Below, in pieces: positions 25,938 through 35,071 of a DNA stretch of 64,000 nt. The notes beneath the pieces are model-generated. The model had not been told where the DNA came from and did not search any database. It was given only the letters and a program-made list of their open reading frames with translations. The DNA comes from Henriciella algicola (GTDB taxonomy: Bacteria; Pseudomonadota; Alphaproteobacteria; Caulobacterales; Hyphomonadaceae): positions 682,001-746,000 of the forward strand of contig NZ_QWGA01000003.1 in the NCBI RefSeq assembly GCF_003576245.1, given 5' to 3'. How positions within the stretch are numbered: the stretch's first letter is position 1; the number at the start of each line of letters is the position of its first letter. The position numbers were made by a program, and so were the translations under genes.

Positions 25938-26504
25938 ATGGGCAAGACGTACGAAAAACTCGATGACAAGCTGATCGCCTTCATCAAGGCGCAGAAGATG
26001 TTCTTCGTCGCGACGGCGCCGCTGGCCTGCGACGGCCATGTGAATGTCTCGCCCAAGGGCTATGACAGCTTCATCGTCATTGATGAGAACACCGTCGCCT
26101 ATGCCGACCTTGGCGGCTCAGGCATCGAGACGCTTGCCCACGTCAATGAGAATGCGCGTATCACCATCATGTTCTGCGCCTTTGAAGGCCCGGCAAATAT
26201 CGTCCGCATCTTTGGCAAGGGCCGGACCCTGCAGTTCAACCATCCGGATTTCGAGGCAGAGATCGGCCGCTTCCCGGCGGGCCATGAGCGCGCGCGCAAC
26301 ATCATCTACGTGGATATAAGCAGCGTTTCCGACAGCTGCGGCTGGGGCGTACCCTTCTATGAATTCAAGGGCCAGCGCGACCAGCTCCAGCGCTACATTG
26401 AGAACAAGCCGGTTGAGGAATGGCATGAGAGCCGTCTCGCCAAGAATGCGACCAGCATTGACGGCCTGCCCGGCATGACCCGCAAAGCGGAGAAGTCACA
26501 ATGA
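25938..26504 (+). CDS. Pyridoxamine 5'-phosphate oxidase-related flavin protein
   Basis: A 188-residue split-barrel protein. It starts LIAFIKAQKMFFVATAPLACDGHVNVSPKG, the pattern of PNPOx-like FMN proteins, with YADLGGSGIETLAHVNENARITIMFCAF next. A small C-terminal helical part follows (WGVPFYEFKGQRDQL). Such proteins bind FMN, F420 or heme, and the exact substrate is unknown. It is the third gene after the regulator, 11 bases after metH part 1, and overlaps the next gene by four bases. Its position inside a methionine operon is unusual and suggests a redox or flavin job there. Confidence 0.85.
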   Translation: MGKTYEKLDDKLIAFIKAQKMFFVATAPLACDGHVNVSPKGYDSFIVIDENTVAYADLGGSGIETLAHVNENARITIMFCAFEGPANIVRIFGKGRTLQFNHPDFEAEIGRFPAGHERARNIIYVDISSVSDSCGWGVPFYEFKGQRDQLQRYIENKPVEEWHESRLAKNATSIDGLPGMTRKAEKSQ

Positions 26505-26935
26505 TCGCACCCCCCGTTTCCGCCGGAGATCACTTCGTTTTCTACGGCCTGCTCAAGCAAGGCATGCAGGGCGGCCCCAAGGGCGTAGACCTTGAACGCC
26601 ACGGCCAGTTTCTGGGCCCTTGCCGCTTCACGGGCGCAATGTTCGATATGGGCGCCTATCCGGGCGTCGTGCGCCAGAAAGGCATCTGCCACGGCATGCT
26701 TTACCGGCTCGATCATCCGCGCATTGCCCGCAAACTCGATGCCTTTGAAGGCGTGCGCACTGATGCACCCTCGAAAGCCCTTTACCGGCGTGAGAAGGTC
26801 TCGATCCTCGATGACTTCGGTCGCCCCTGCGCCAAGGCATGGGCCTACGTGTACAATAATCCCGTCGCAGGCAGGCCCATGGTAAGATCCGGCTTCTGGT
26901 CAGCGGGCCGCAAGAGCACCGCCCGAACCGCCTGA
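26501..26935 (+). CDS. Gamma-glutamylcyclotransferase-like (AIG2/GGCT) protein
   Basis: A 144-residue protein of the gamma-glutamylcyclotransferase fold. The start of the fold is [11 protein letters not shown] (residues 12-22), which matches the YGTLRRG substrate loop. It continues with [17 protein letters not shown]-like residues and [18 protein letters not shown], then RREKVSIL. The family releases 5-oxoproline from gamma-glutamyl amines or peptides. It overlaps the flavin protein gene (ATGA) and lies 55 bases before metH part 2. Function in the methionine operon is unexplained. Confidence 0.82.
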   Translation: MIAPPVSAGDHFVFYGLLKQGMQGGPKGVDLERHGQFLGPCRFTGAMFDMGAYPGVVRQKGICHGMLYRLDHPRIARKLDAFEGVRTDAPSKALYRREKVSILDDFGRPCAKAWAYVYNNPVAGRPMVRSGFWSAGRKSTARTA

Positions 26936-26990
26936 CGGTTTCCCGAAAAGACAAGACGACGACGAGAAGAGGGTCCTCGAAGGATCAATC

Positions 26991-29630
26991 ATGACAAATT
27001 CATCCGCCTCCCAAACCTTCATCAATATCGGTGAGCGCACGAACGTCACCGGCTCGGCGAAATTCCGCAATCTCATCAAGGCGGGCGACTATGACGCCGC
27101 CGTCGATGTCGCGCGCCAGCAGGTCGAGAATGGGGCACAGATCATCGATGTGAACATGGATGAGGGCATGCTGGACGGCGTCGAGGCGATGACGACCTTT
27201 CTCAACCTCATCGCTGCCGAGCCTGATATCGCGCGCGTTCCGGTGATGATCGACAGCTCCAAATGGGAAGTGATCGAGGCAGGCCTAAAATGCGTGCAGG
27301 GCAAGGCGGTCGTGAACTCCATCTCGCTCAAGGAAGGCGAAGCCCAGTTCTTTGAGCACGCCCGCAAGATCCGCGCTTATGGCGCCGCGACCGTCGTCAT
27401 GGCTTTCGATGAGGAAGGCCAAGCAGATACGGCGGCGCGCAAGATCGAGATCTGTACCCGCGCCTATAAGCTCCTCACCGAAGAGGTCGGCTTTCCGCCA
27501 GAAGACATCATCTTTGACCCGAACATCTTCGCCGTCGCGACCGGCATCGAAGAGCACAATAATTACGCCGTCGACTTTATCGAGGCCTGCAAGGCGATCC
27601 GCTCGACCCTGCCGCACTGCCACATCTCCGGCGGGCTTTCGAACGTCTCATTCTCGTTCCGCGGCAATGAGATCGTGCGCCGGGCGATGCACTCGGTCTT
27701 TCTCTATCATGCGATCCCCGCCGGCCTCGACATGGCCATCGTCAATGCCGGTCAGCTCGACATCTACGACAATATCGACCCCGAGCTTCGCGATGCCGTT
27801 GAGGATGTGATCCTCAATCGCCGCGATGACGCCACAGAACGCCTGCTGGAGCTTGCCGAAAAGTATCGCGGCCAGAAGGGCGAGGTCCAGAAGAAGGATA
27901 TGAGCTGGCGCGAGCAGCCGGTCGAGAAACGTCTCGAACATGCGCTCGTACAGGGGATTACCGAATTCGTCGTCGAGGACACTGAAGAGGCCCGCCAGAA
28001 GGCAGAGCGCCCGCTCCACGTCATTGAAGGCCCGCTGATGGACGGCATGAATGTCGTCGGTGACCTTTTCGGCGCAGGCAAGATGTTCCTGCCACAAGTG
28101 GTGAAGTCAGCCCGCGTCATGAAAGCCGCCGTGGCCCACCTGACGCCCTTCATCGAGAAGGAGCAGAAAGAGCTCGGCCTCGACAAGATATCCAATGGCA
28201 AGGTCGTCCTCGCCACTGTGAAAGGCGACGTCCACGATATCGGCAAGAACATCGTCGGCGTCGTTCTTGGCTGTAACGGCTACGACATTGTAGATCTCGG
28301 CGTGATGGTCCCGGCCGAGAAAATCCTTGAGACGGCGATCTCCGAAAAAGCCGACATGATCGGCCTGTCCGGCCTGATTACGCCATCACTTGATGAAATG
28401 GTGTTCGTCGCTGCAGAGATGCAGCGTCAGGGTATTCATCTTCCGCTTCTGATCGGCGGGGCGACGACGTCTCCGGCCCATACAGCGGTAAAAATTGACC
28501 CCGCCTTCCCGTCCGCGCCGGTAATCCATGTCAGCGATGCGAGCCGCGCGGTTGGTGTTGTCAGCGCCATGATGAATGCTGAAGAGCGCACCACGATGTG
28601 GGGCACGACAAAGGCGCGCTATGATCGCATCCGGGAGAGCCGCGCTGGCGGCCCGCCAACCCCGCGCCTGCCAATCGGCGAGGCGCGCAAGCTTGCCTTT
28701 AACACCGAAACGCCGTCGGCCCCCGCCCCGACCTTTACGGGCGTGCGGACCTTTGAGGATTTCGATCTCTCAGAACTCGTCGAGTATATTGACTGGACGC
28801 CATACTTCATGAGCTGGGACCTTGCCGGGCGTTTTCCCGCCATTCTCGAAGACGATGTCGTCGGCGAAGCGGCGAGTGATCTCTGGCGCGATACGCAGGT
28901 CATGATGCAGCGCCTGCTGGGCGAGAACTGGTTCAAGCCGAAAGCGGTCATTGGCTTCTGGGAAGCGCACAGAGCTGGCGATGACATCAGGCTCTCGACC
29001 GGCGAGACGCTTCACACGATCCGCCAGCAGATGGTGAAGAACAACCAGAAGCCGAACTTCGCCCTCTCTGATTTCCTGGCAGAGTCCAACGACCATATCG
29101 GTGCCTTCTGCGTCACGTCAGGCAATGAGGCCGACGAGATGGCAAAAGAGTTCAAGGCCAATGGCGACGACTACTCTGCGATCATGGTCCAGGCACTGGC
29201 CGACCGCTTCGCTGAAGCGATGGCCGAATATATGCACGAGAAAGTCAGGAAAGAGCTCTGGGGCTATGCCGCCGATGAGAAGCTCGAAAATGATGAGCTC
29301 ATCAAGGAAAAGTATCGCGGCATCCGCCCTGCCCCGGGCTATCCGGCCCAGCCCGACCACACCGAAAAAGAGCTGATCTTCAAGCTTCTGGAAGCCGAAG
29401 AACGGATCGGCGTCTCGCTGACGACCAGCTTTGCGATGAGCCCTGCACCATCGGTTTCGGGTCTCTACTTTGCCCACCCTGAAAGCGCCTACTTCGCCGT
29501 TGGCCGCATTGAGAAAGACCAGGTTGAAGACTATGCGCGCCGCAAGGGTTGGGACACACGGACCGCCGAGCGGTGGCTGGCCCCGATCCTGAACTACGAC
29601 CCTTACGCAACAAGCGACGAAGCTGCGTGA
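26991..29630 (+). CDS. metH: MetH part 2: folate-, cobalamin- and SAM-activation domains
   Basis: An 879-residue protein with the three remaining MetH modules: the pterin-binding barrel (residues about 5-300, [16 protein letters not shown] start, [13 protein letters not shown]), the B12 module with cap helices and DVHDIGKN (about 410-500; His415 is the cobalt ligand) and the activation domain (about 560-860, with [15 protein letters not shown], which binds SAM). A GAAGGATCAATC site precedes ATG 26991. With the homocysteine module at 24880-25926 it reconstitutes the full enzyme. No B12 riboswitch was recognised in the short gap upstream. Confidence 0.96.
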   Translation: MTNSSASQTFINIGERTNVTGSAKFRNLIKAGDYDAAVDVARQQVENGAQIIDVNMDEGMLDGVEAMTTFLNLIAAEPDIARVPVMIDSSKWEVIEAGLKCVQGKAVVNSISLKEGEAQFFEHARKIRAYGAATVVMAFDEEGQADTAARKIEICTRAYKLLTEEVGFPPEDIIFDPNIFAVATGIEEHNNYAVDFIEACKAIRSTLPHCHISGGLSNVSFSFRGNEIVRRAMHSVFLYHAIPAGLDMAIVNAGQLDIYDNIDPELRDAVEDVILNRRDDATERLLELAEKYRGQKGEVQKKDMSWREQPVEKRLEHALVQGITEFVVEDTEEARQKAERPLHVIEGPLMDGMNVVGDLFGAGKMFLPQVVKSARVMKAAVAHLTPFIEKEQKELGLDKISNGKVVLATVKGDVHDIGKNIVGVVLGCNGYDIVDLGVMVPAEKILETAISEKADMIGLSGLITPSLDEMVFVAAEMQRQGIHLPLLIGGATTSPAHTAVKIDPAFPSAPVIHVSDASRAVGVVSAMMNAEERTTMWGTTKARYDRIRESRAGGPPTPRLPIGEARKLAFNTETPSAPAPTFTGVRTFEDFDLSELVEYIDWTPYFMSWDLAGRFPAILEDDVVGEAASDLWRDTQVMMQRLLGENWFKPKAVIGFWEAHRAGDDIRLSTGETLHTIRQQMVKNNQKPNFALSDFLAESNDHIGAFCVTSGNEADEMAKEFKANGDDYSAIMVQALADRFAEAMAEYMHEKVRKELWGYAADEKLENDELIKEKYRGIRPAPGYPAQPDHTEKELIFKLLEAEERIGVSLTTSFAMSPAPSVSGLYFAHPESAYFAVGRIEKDQVEDYARRKGWDTRTAERWLAPILNYDPYATSDEAA

Positions 29631-30043
29631 CCGCGAGTTTCATTTCACAAGTCACGCTTGTCGTGCCGGACTATGATGAGGCGATTGCTTTCTATGTCGG
29701 CGCCCTCGGCTTCGATCTGCTGGAAGACACGCCAAGAGGCGCGGGCAAACGTTGGGTCCGCGTCGCGCCGCCGGGCGCCCAAACGGCGCTACTTCTTGCA
29801 AAGGCGGATGGGCCAGAGCAGGCCCGGGCGATTGGCCAGCAGACCGGAGGGCGGGTCGGCTTCTTCCTTGAAGTCAGCGACTTTGATGCGGCCCACCAGG
29901 CGATGCTCGAAAAAGGCGTCGAATTCCTCGAAGCCCCTCGCCATGAGGATTATGGCTCCGTCGCGGTTTTCCGCGACCCGTTCGGCAATCGTTGGGATCT
30001 CATCCAGTCGCGCGCATCCAAACCATCGTCTAACTCCGACTAG
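29627..30043 (+). CDS. VOC-family protein (glyoxalase/bleomycin-resistance type)
   Basis: A 138-residue single-domain protein starting at GTG 29627, which overlaps the metH stop (GTGA). It begins with the usual [22 protein letters not shown] and ends with [11 protein letters not shown], the metal and fold landmarks of VOC dioxygenases and lyases. The frame is open upstream but would run into metH, so the coupled GTG is the natural start. Its substrate is not predictable. It is probably co-transcribed with metH. Confidence 0.86.
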   Translation: MTASFISQVTLVVPDYDEAIAFYVGALGFDLLEDTPRGAGKRWVRVAPPGAQTALLLAKADGPEQARAIGQQTGGRVGFFLEVSDFDAAHQAMLEKGVEFLEAPRHEDYGSVAVFRDPFGNRWDLIQSRASKPSSNSD

Positions 30044-30109
30044 GCAGAACCTGCGACCGCTGAAGCGGTTGCTCAGCGGCGAGAACTCCAGATTCGGGGA
30101 ACAGCGCGC

Positions 30110-30484
30110 CTAGGGCGGTGCAGCCAGATGGTGCAGTGACGGTGTATTGGCGGTGCATGGAGGGTGCAGCGGCGGTGTTTCGCGAAACTGCGGCTGGAAG
30201 AGCGCAGCAAGCCTACCCAGATCGAGCGGGAGAAGCCGTATCCAAGGCGTGCGGTCGAAACCCTTGCCGAGCGGGCAGCGCGCACGGCGCTCCGCCTCGC
30301 TGTCGGCCATATGCGTGACATAGATGATGCCGGAGCGCCCGACCGTATAGAGCACGGTCTCGCGCCCTTCGAGCGCGGCCTCGTACAGCGTTAGCCAGAG
30401 CCGCAAGATGTAGACCCACAGCACTGGCCAGAAGACTGGTGGCACATGGGCATGCATGAAGCGTATCTGCTCGCGGCTGATCAT
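30110..30484 (-). CDS. Small hypothetical protein, possible peripheral membrane helix
   Basis: A 124-residue protein. One hydrophobic stretch, PPVFWPVLWVYILRLWLTLYEAAL, is near residues 15-38, and GRETVLYTVGRSGIIYVTHMAD follows. The C-terminal 20 residues are encoded by a repetitive GGTG-rich stretch at 30112-30180 and look low-complexity. No family is recognised. It is convergent with the metH operon and divergent from the sulfotransferase gene; the ribosome binding site is weak. The long tail may be an artefact of a stop lost by repeat expansion. Confidence 0.55.
   Translation of the reverse strand: MISREQIRFMHAHVPPVFWPVLWVYILRLWLTLYEAALEGRETVLYTVGRSGIIYVTHMADSEAERRARCPLGKGFDRTPWIRLLPLDLGRLAALFQPQFRETPPLHPPCTANTPSLHHLAAPP
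30112..30180. repeat. GGTG-rich low-complexity stretch
   Basis: GGTGCAG, GGTGTAT, GGTGCAT and similar units recur at irregular spacing over 69 bases at the 3' end of the gene at 30110-30484. It is compatible with slippage-driven expansion. Confidence 0.55.
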
Positions 30485-30656
30485 GGCGCAAGCTTACCGC
30501 GCGATCTGAATGGGGCGGATACATCGCTTCCTTCCCTGACTTCCAACTGCAGACCTGTCTGTTGCATGCGACGATAGGGTACAGGAATTTTCCACTTCAG
30601 ATATTGGCGCAGCGCGCGGGCTGTCCTACGAAAACAAGCCCTTCAAAGGAGCCGCG

Positions 30657-31466
30657 ATGCTTGTCTATGTCGCCACATGGCCGCGCTGTGGAAATGCCCT
30701 CACTCGCAGTTTGTTATTCCTGAACTTCCGCCTGTTGACGGCAAACGGCTACGCTTCGGACAAGCCGCGGCCCGACCGGTTCCGGCCCGAGTATTTCGGT
30801 GATTTCGTCCGGTACTATCAGGACCACCGCCCGCCCTATCTTGGCTTGCAGGACGATGCGCTTGAGCGGCTGAAAGACAATCCGGACCTGCGCCGCGATT
30901 GCGCTGCTCTCAGCGAGGTTTTCTTCGTCAAAACCCATGAGCATCCACCCGAGGACCCGATTGACGGCGAAGCCTATATCTGCATGACGCGGCACCCGGT
31001 CCGCGCTGTGGCATCGTTCCTGAAGCTCCGCCCCGGTCATGATCTGAATTCGGTGATTGAAGGCGCCTATGCTGGCGGGCGCTATGATGATTGGCACAAG
31101 GCATGGGAGGCATCTGACCTGCCCAATGTCACAGTGCGCTATGAGGACGTCATCACCGATCCGGCCCTCCTCATACGGCCGGTCAGCAAACTCATTGACC
31201 GCCCTGCCCCCGATATCATCCAAGACATGCCCATGGAGGCGAGCAAGGAGAAGAACCCTGACCGCAATCCGGGCCTGCTGCTGGATGGCTGGCGCGACAT
31301 CCTGACTGACGATGAGGTACGCCAGGTCTGGGCGGAACTGGGTGAGACCGCCTCCCGGTATGGCTATCGTGAGCTTATCCCTGCTGCGCCTGCAGCGGAC
31401 GAGGAAGACAATTCACAGGAACAGGATGAACGGCCCCTATCGAAGTGGCGGCGCCTCTTTCGATAG
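30657..31466 (+). CDS. Sulfotransferase-like protein
   Basis: A 269-residue cytoplasmic protein. The PAPS phosphate-binding loop is YVATWPRCGNALTRSLL (residues 4-20) and the 3'-phosphate site is MTRHPVRAVASF near residues 109-120. These two motifs match the sulfotransferase fold, with the usual Lys of the P-loop replaced by Arg11. It would transfer sulfate from PAPS to an unknown acceptor. AAAGGAG lies nine bases before ATG 30657. The last 30 residues are charged. It stands alone, with repeats after it. Confidence 0.78.
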   Translation: MLVYVATWPRCGNALTRSLLFLNFRLLTANGYASDKPRPDRFRPEYFGDFVRYYQDHRPPYLGLQDDALERLKDNPDLRRDCAALSEVFFVKTHEHPPEDPIDGEAYICMTRHPVRAVASFLKLRPGHDLNSVIEGAYAGGRYDDWHKAWEASDLPNVTVRYEDVITDPALLIRPVSKLIDRPAPDIIQDMPMEASKEKNPDRNPGLLLDGWRDILTDDEVRQVWAELGETASRYGYRELIPAAPAADEEDNSQEQDERPLSKWRRLFR

Positions 31467-31811
31467 AGCGCCCGGCGAGCCGGGCCCCACCCCGCGTGCG
31501 GGGAGGCGGCGCTGGTCGCGGGCTGTGAGAAGTATCGTCGTGATGGGGTCGCCGAGGGTTGAAGCTTCACTGGCCTGATGCGTTCCGCCTCGGCCTGTGG
31601 TTCGACTTCGCTCACCATGCGGCCGCGTGAGACGTCAGAGAAGGCCCGCATGGCCTCCTCCTGAGCCTGTCGAAGGAAGCGACGTCGGACCACGCAGGTT
31701 TGATGACTCGTTGCTTCATCCTTCGACAGGCTCAGGATGAGGTCGGATGGGGTGGATGATGTGGGACATGTCCCCTCCCCGCGTGCGGGGAGGGTCAGGG
31801 TGGGGCTTGCG
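31467..31811. repeat. Intergenic region with palindromic repeats (no gene)
   Basis: A 345-base gap that holds no convincing gene. It has (a) a perfect 19-bp inverted repeat, TCCTGAGCCTGTCGAAGGA at 31659-31677 and its complement at 31719-31737, with 41 bases between; (b) the palindromic core CCCCGCGTGCGGGG at 31490-31503 and again at 31777-31790, the second in the setting CCCCTCC...GGAGGGTCAGGGTGGGG. Such sequences are common intergenic palindromic elements in alphaproteobacterial genomes. A long open frame on the minus strand through it has poor protein character. Confidence 0.8.
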
Positions 31812-32678
31812 CTACCCTTCCAGCTTGTCCTGCGTCTTCGTGTCGAAGTCGCTGGCGTCGTGGCGTTCGCGCAGTTGTGAGCTTGGGTCGCCGAAGGTGC
31901 GGTTGACCATGCGGCCGCGTTTGACGGCTTCGCGTTCGGCGAGCTGGTCGGTCCAGCGGATGACGTTCTTGTATTCGTGGACCTGCAGGAACTCGCCAGC
32001 CTCATAGATGATACCCTTGGCGAGGGCGCCATACCATGGCCAGATGGCCATGTCGGCGATGGAGTATTCGTCGCCCGCCATGAATTCGCGGTCCGCGAGG
32101 TTGCGGTCGAGCACGTCCATCTGGCGCTTTGCCTCCATCGCAAAACGGTCAATGGCGTATTCGATCTTGAACGGCGCATAGGCGTAGAAGTGGCCAAAGC
32201 CGCCGCCGAGATAAGGCGCTGAGCCCATCTGCCAGAACAGCCAGTTCATCGCTTCTGTGCGCTTGTGGTGATCTTCGGGCAGGAAGGCGCCAAACTTGTT
32301 GGCGAGATACAGCAGGATCGAGCCGCTTTCGAAGACGCGCGTGACCGGGTCGGTCGTATGGTCGGCCATGACCGGGATCTTGGAGTTCGGGTTGAGGTCG
32401 ACATAGCCAGAGCTGAACTGGTCACCCTCACCGATATTGATCAGCCAGGCATCATATTCTGCGCCCGTGTGACCGGCGGCCAGCAGCTCTTCCAGCATGA
32501 TCGTGACTTTGACGCCGTTCGGCGTGCCGAGCGAATAGAGCTGGATCGGGTGCTTGCCGACAGGCAGGGTCTTGTCATGCGTTGGGCCAGCAATCGGGCG
32601 GTTGATCTTGGCAAAACGACCGCCGCTTTCCTTGTCCCAGGTCCAGACTTTCGGGGGGGTGTAGGTGTTGTCGCTCAT
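31812..32678 (-). CDS. yghU: YghU-type glutathione transferase / disulfide-bond oxidoreductase
   Basis: A 288-residue Nu-class GST. ATG 32678 follows AAGGAACAG. Landmarks are the N-terminal FAKINRPIAGPTHDK and GKHPIQLYSLGTPNGVKVTIMLEE-like glutathione domain, the DLNPNSKIPVM and FESGSILLYLANK motifs, and a helical domain with MNWLFWQMGSAPYLGGGFGHF and NLADREFMAGDEYSIADMAIWPW. E. coli YghU binds two glutathiones and reduces disulfides. The C terminus continues for 30 residues beyond the fold. It is on the same strand as the epimerase gene before it (98-base gap). Confidence 0.92.
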   Translation of the reverse strand: MSDNTYTPPKVWTWDKESGGRFAKINRPIAGPTHDKTLPVGKHPIQLYSLGTPNGVKVTIMLEELLAAGHTGAEYDAWLINIGEGDQFSSGYVDLNPNSKIPVMADHTTDPVTRVFESGSILLYLANKFGAFLPEDHHKRTEAMNWLFWQMGSAPYLGGGFGHFYAYAPFKIEYAIDRFAMEAKRQMDVLDRNLADREFMAGDEYSIADMAIWPWYGALAKGIIYEAGEFLQVHEYKNVIRWTDQLAEREAVKRGRMVNRTFGDPSSQLRERHDASDFDTKTQDKLEG

Positions 32679-32775
32679 TGGCTGTTCCTTCCTCGCTTTA
32701 TGCGAACTTGTCGCACAGGGAGGTAGGAGGCGCCATGGCCCGTTCAATCAGAACACGCGATTGTAATCGGACTGT

Positions 32776-33630
32776 TCAGCTTTTCTCAGCGTTGAGAATG
32801 GCGGTGAGGCCTTCGCGATAGGTCGGGTATTGCGGGCGCCAGCCAGTTGCCGCTTTCAGCTTTGCGTTCGGCACGCGCTTGCATTCGGAATAGAAGCTGC
32901 GGGCCATGGCGCTGGCATCAGCCTCATCCAGGGTGACGTGTTCTGGCCGTTTCACGCCGATCAGATCTGCAGCGAAATCCATGACGGTTTCAGGCGGGGC
33001 CGGTTCATCGTCACAGAGATTGAAGACGCCAGCGAGGTGCGGGTGTTCGATGAGAGCCATGAGGCCGCTTGCAAGATCCTCCACATGGATACGTGAAAAG
33101 ATCTGGCCGGGTTTGACCATCTGTTCGTCCTTGCCAGAGCGCAGGCGGTCTATCGGTGAGCGGCCCGGCCCATAGATGCCCGGCAGGCGGATGAGGCGGG
33201 CATCAGGGCGCACGTTGAGCCATTGGCTCTCTGCAAGCTCTCTTCTCTCACCGCGCTTTGAGCCCGGATTGGCGGGCAGCCATTCAAAGGCCCATCCGCC
33301 ATCAAGGTCGCCATAGACGCCGGTGGTGGAGAGGTAGGTGACGGAGGCGGCGCTTGACGCATACGCGCCTGCGAGATCAAAGCCGGGGCAGCCTTCGTCG
33401 CCCGGCGGGGTAGAGATGAGGAGGTGCGCATCCTTTGCAGCCGCCTCGATGGCATCGGCATCATCGGTCATGACCGGCTCTATGCCGTCCTTGCGCAGGG
33501 CATCGGCTTTGTCGGCGCTGCGGGCGGTGCCGAGGACCGTCCAGCCACCTTCCGCCTTGCAGATCGCGGCGAGTTCGCGCGCTGAATAGCCCGGCCCGAT
33601 CAGGAAAAGCTTGCGTGAAACAACTGTCAT
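32776..33630 (-). CDS. NAD(P)-binding epimerase/dehydratase-like protein
   Basis: A 284-residue protein of the extended SDR or NmrA-like family. It begins with LFLIGPGYSARELA, a dinucleotide-binding motif in the GxGYxA form, and later has STTGVYGD, RLIRLPGIYGPGRS and a substrate-domain FNLCDDEP. The typical YxxxK catalytic motif is not obvious, so it may be an atypical member such as the YeeZ/SDR a-type proteins. ATG 33630 is chosen; an in-frame TTG upstream adds ten polar residues. The upstream gene is on the opposite strand. Confidence 0.82.
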   Translation of the reverse strand: MTVVSRKLFLIGPGYSARELAAICKAEGGWTVLGTARSADKADALRKDGIEPVMTDDADAIEAAAKDAHLLISTPPGDEGCPGFDLAGAYASSAASVTYLSTTGVYGDLDGGWAFEWLPANPGSKRGERRELAESQWLNVRPDARLIRLPGIYGPGRSPIDRLRSGKDEQMVKPGQIFSRIHVEDLASGLMALIEHPHLAGVFNLCDDEPAPPETVMDFAADLIGVKRPEHVTLDEADASAMARSFYSECKRVPNAKLKAATGWRPQYPTYREGLTAILNAEKS

Positions 33631-33695
33631 TTGCGGCCTGTCGTCCTGCCCATTACTCAAGAGCCTCAGATTAGAGTTCGGGGACCAGATTCCAA

Positions 33696-34352
33696 TTGTC
33701 AGCCTTCATTGCCCTTCTCATCGCCGCGCTTCCGGTGGCGCAATCATCGACTGCAGACATTGTGCGCGCAGAGCGCGAACGCCTGAATGAGTGTCTCGCA
33801 CTCGCTGACGACGACGCCGAATTGGCGCTGGAGGAAAGCCTTGCCTGGATTGGAGAAGGCGCGCGCCCGGCGGCGCGTTATTGCAACGCCATAGCGCTGA
33901 TTGGCCTTGGGGAGTACCGCGATGCGGCAGTCCGACTTGAAGAGCTGGCCAATGCGCCGGACGCAGGCGGGCTGGGTGACCGCGCGGTGTATCTGGCCCA
34001 GTCGGGCAATGCCTGGCTGGTCGCTGGCTATCCGGACGCCGCCATTGTTGCGCTGACCAATTCGCTGAAGATTGAACCTCAGGACCCCGGCGTCCTGACC
34101 GACAGGGCGGCTGCCTATCTTGGCACTGACCAGTATGAGCTGGCGCAGGCCGATCTTGATGAGGCGCTGGCGCTGGTGCCGAACTCTGTCGATGCGCTGC
34201 AGATGCGCGCGCAGCTTTTCCTCGAGAATGGCGACTACGACGCGGCGGAGGACGACATCAACCGCGCGCTTCTGCTCGACCGGGAGAATATCAACACGCT
34301 GGTCCTGCGGGGCGATATCCGCGAGGCCAAACGGCTAGCCGCTGAAGGATAG
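33696..34352 (+). CDS. TPR-repeat periplasmic protein
   Basis: A 218-residue protein with a signal peptide-like start (AFIALLIAALPVAQS). At least three TPR units are visible: one near LGEYRDAAVRLEELANAP, one with SLKIEPQDPGVLTDRAAAYLGTDQYELAQADLDEALALVPN and one ending GDYDAAEDDINRALLLDRENINTLVLRG. The start is a TTG at 33696 with no strong ribosome binding site nearby, so the exact N terminus is uncertain. TPR proteins mediate protein contacts. Its stop is eight bases before a TonB-like gene, so the two form a unit. Confidence 0.8.
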   Translation: MSAFIALLIAALPVAQSSTADIVRAERERLNECLALADDDAELALEESLAWIGEGARPAARYCNAIALIGLGEYRDAAVRLEELANAPDAGGLGDRAVYLAQSGNAWLVAGYPDAAIVALTNSLKIEPQDPGVLTDRAAAYLGTDQYELAQADLDEALALVPNSVDALQMRAQLFLENGDYDAAEDDINRALLLDRENINTLVLRGDIREAKRLAAEG

Positions 34353-34360
34353 GCAGCTTG

Positions 34361-35065
34361 GTGGGGGCCTTGCCATTGCATCTGGTCGGGCGCAGCTGGC
34401 CAGTGCTGGCATCGGTGGGCGTCAATGCGGCGCTGATCGCCGTGCTTCTCAGCTTCCCGACCGAGACATTCGAAGGCGATGATGGCGCGCCGGACTTCAT
34501 TCCGGTTGAGCTGGTCGGGCTACCGCCTGAGCTGGCTAAAGCCGAGCCCGAACCCCTTCCAGATGCCCCAGCGGCGGTTGAGGCCGAAGACCTGGCGCCC
34601 CCTGCGCCGAGCCCTGCGCCCTTACCGCAGACGGCTCCCCGTAGCGCCGTCCAGTCCCCGATCATCGCGCGGGCTGATGAGGCGGTCGAGGCCGATGCCA
34701 TGACAGGGACAGGGGCAAGCGATGCGCCGGAGATGGACCTTCCGGTTTTTGCGCCGCCAGCCGCGCGGGCAGAAACCGCGCTGCAGGCGCTTGCCTGCGC
34801 GCGCCTGGGGCGGGAGAGGCCTGCATGGTGCGACGAAGGTGCGGGCAGTGATGTGATCGAAGTAGCGGCGCCTCCCGGCTTTGCCGAGAGGCCGCAGATT
34901 GCGCCGAAGGAATGGGCCGATCTGGATATACCGGTGCGGGAACGCTGGTGTTCGGACGCTGATGGCGTCATTACAGACGTCGTGGTGGAGAATGACAGCC
35001 CGTTCCTTCAGGGAGCGGGGTCGATGGCCGGGTCACTTGCCATCAGTTCGGCAGAGCGCTGCTAG
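34361..35065 (+). CDS. TonB-like membrane-anchored proline-rich protein, unknown
   Basis: A 234-residue protein. A single membrane anchor (WPVLASVGVNAALIAVLLSF, about residues 14-33) is followed by a periplasmic Pro/Ala/Glu-rich stretch (residues about 45-125) and a C-terminal domain with three cysteines near the middle and end. This overall plan is that of TonB, but the C-terminal domain does not show the TonB fold motifs that I know. GTG 34361 is preferred because AAGGATAGG lies upstream; TTG 34358 is an alternative. It follows the TPR gene by eight bases. Function is unassigned. Confidence 0.72.
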   Translation: MGALPLHLVGRSWPVLASVGVNAALIAVLLSFPTETFEGDDGAPDFIPVELVGLPPELAKAEPEPLPDAPAAVEAEDLAPPAPSPAPLPQTAPRSAVQSPIIARADEAVEADAMTGTGASDAPEMDLPVFAPPAARAETALQALACARLGRERPAWCDEGAGSDVIEVAAPPGFAERPQIAPKEWADLDIPVRERWCSDADGVITDVVVENDSPFLQGAGSMAGSLAISSAERC

Positions 35066-35071
35066 GGCGTC

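Noticed and set aside
26936-26990. Possible cobalamin riboswitch before metH part 2
   Set aside because: The gap is only 55 bases, too short for a B12 riboswitch, and no B12-box sequence was seen.
31364-32197. Open frame through the repeat region and into yghU
   Set aside because: Its sequence is Ser/Thr/Arg-rich, crosses repeats and overlaps the supported yghU frame in another register.
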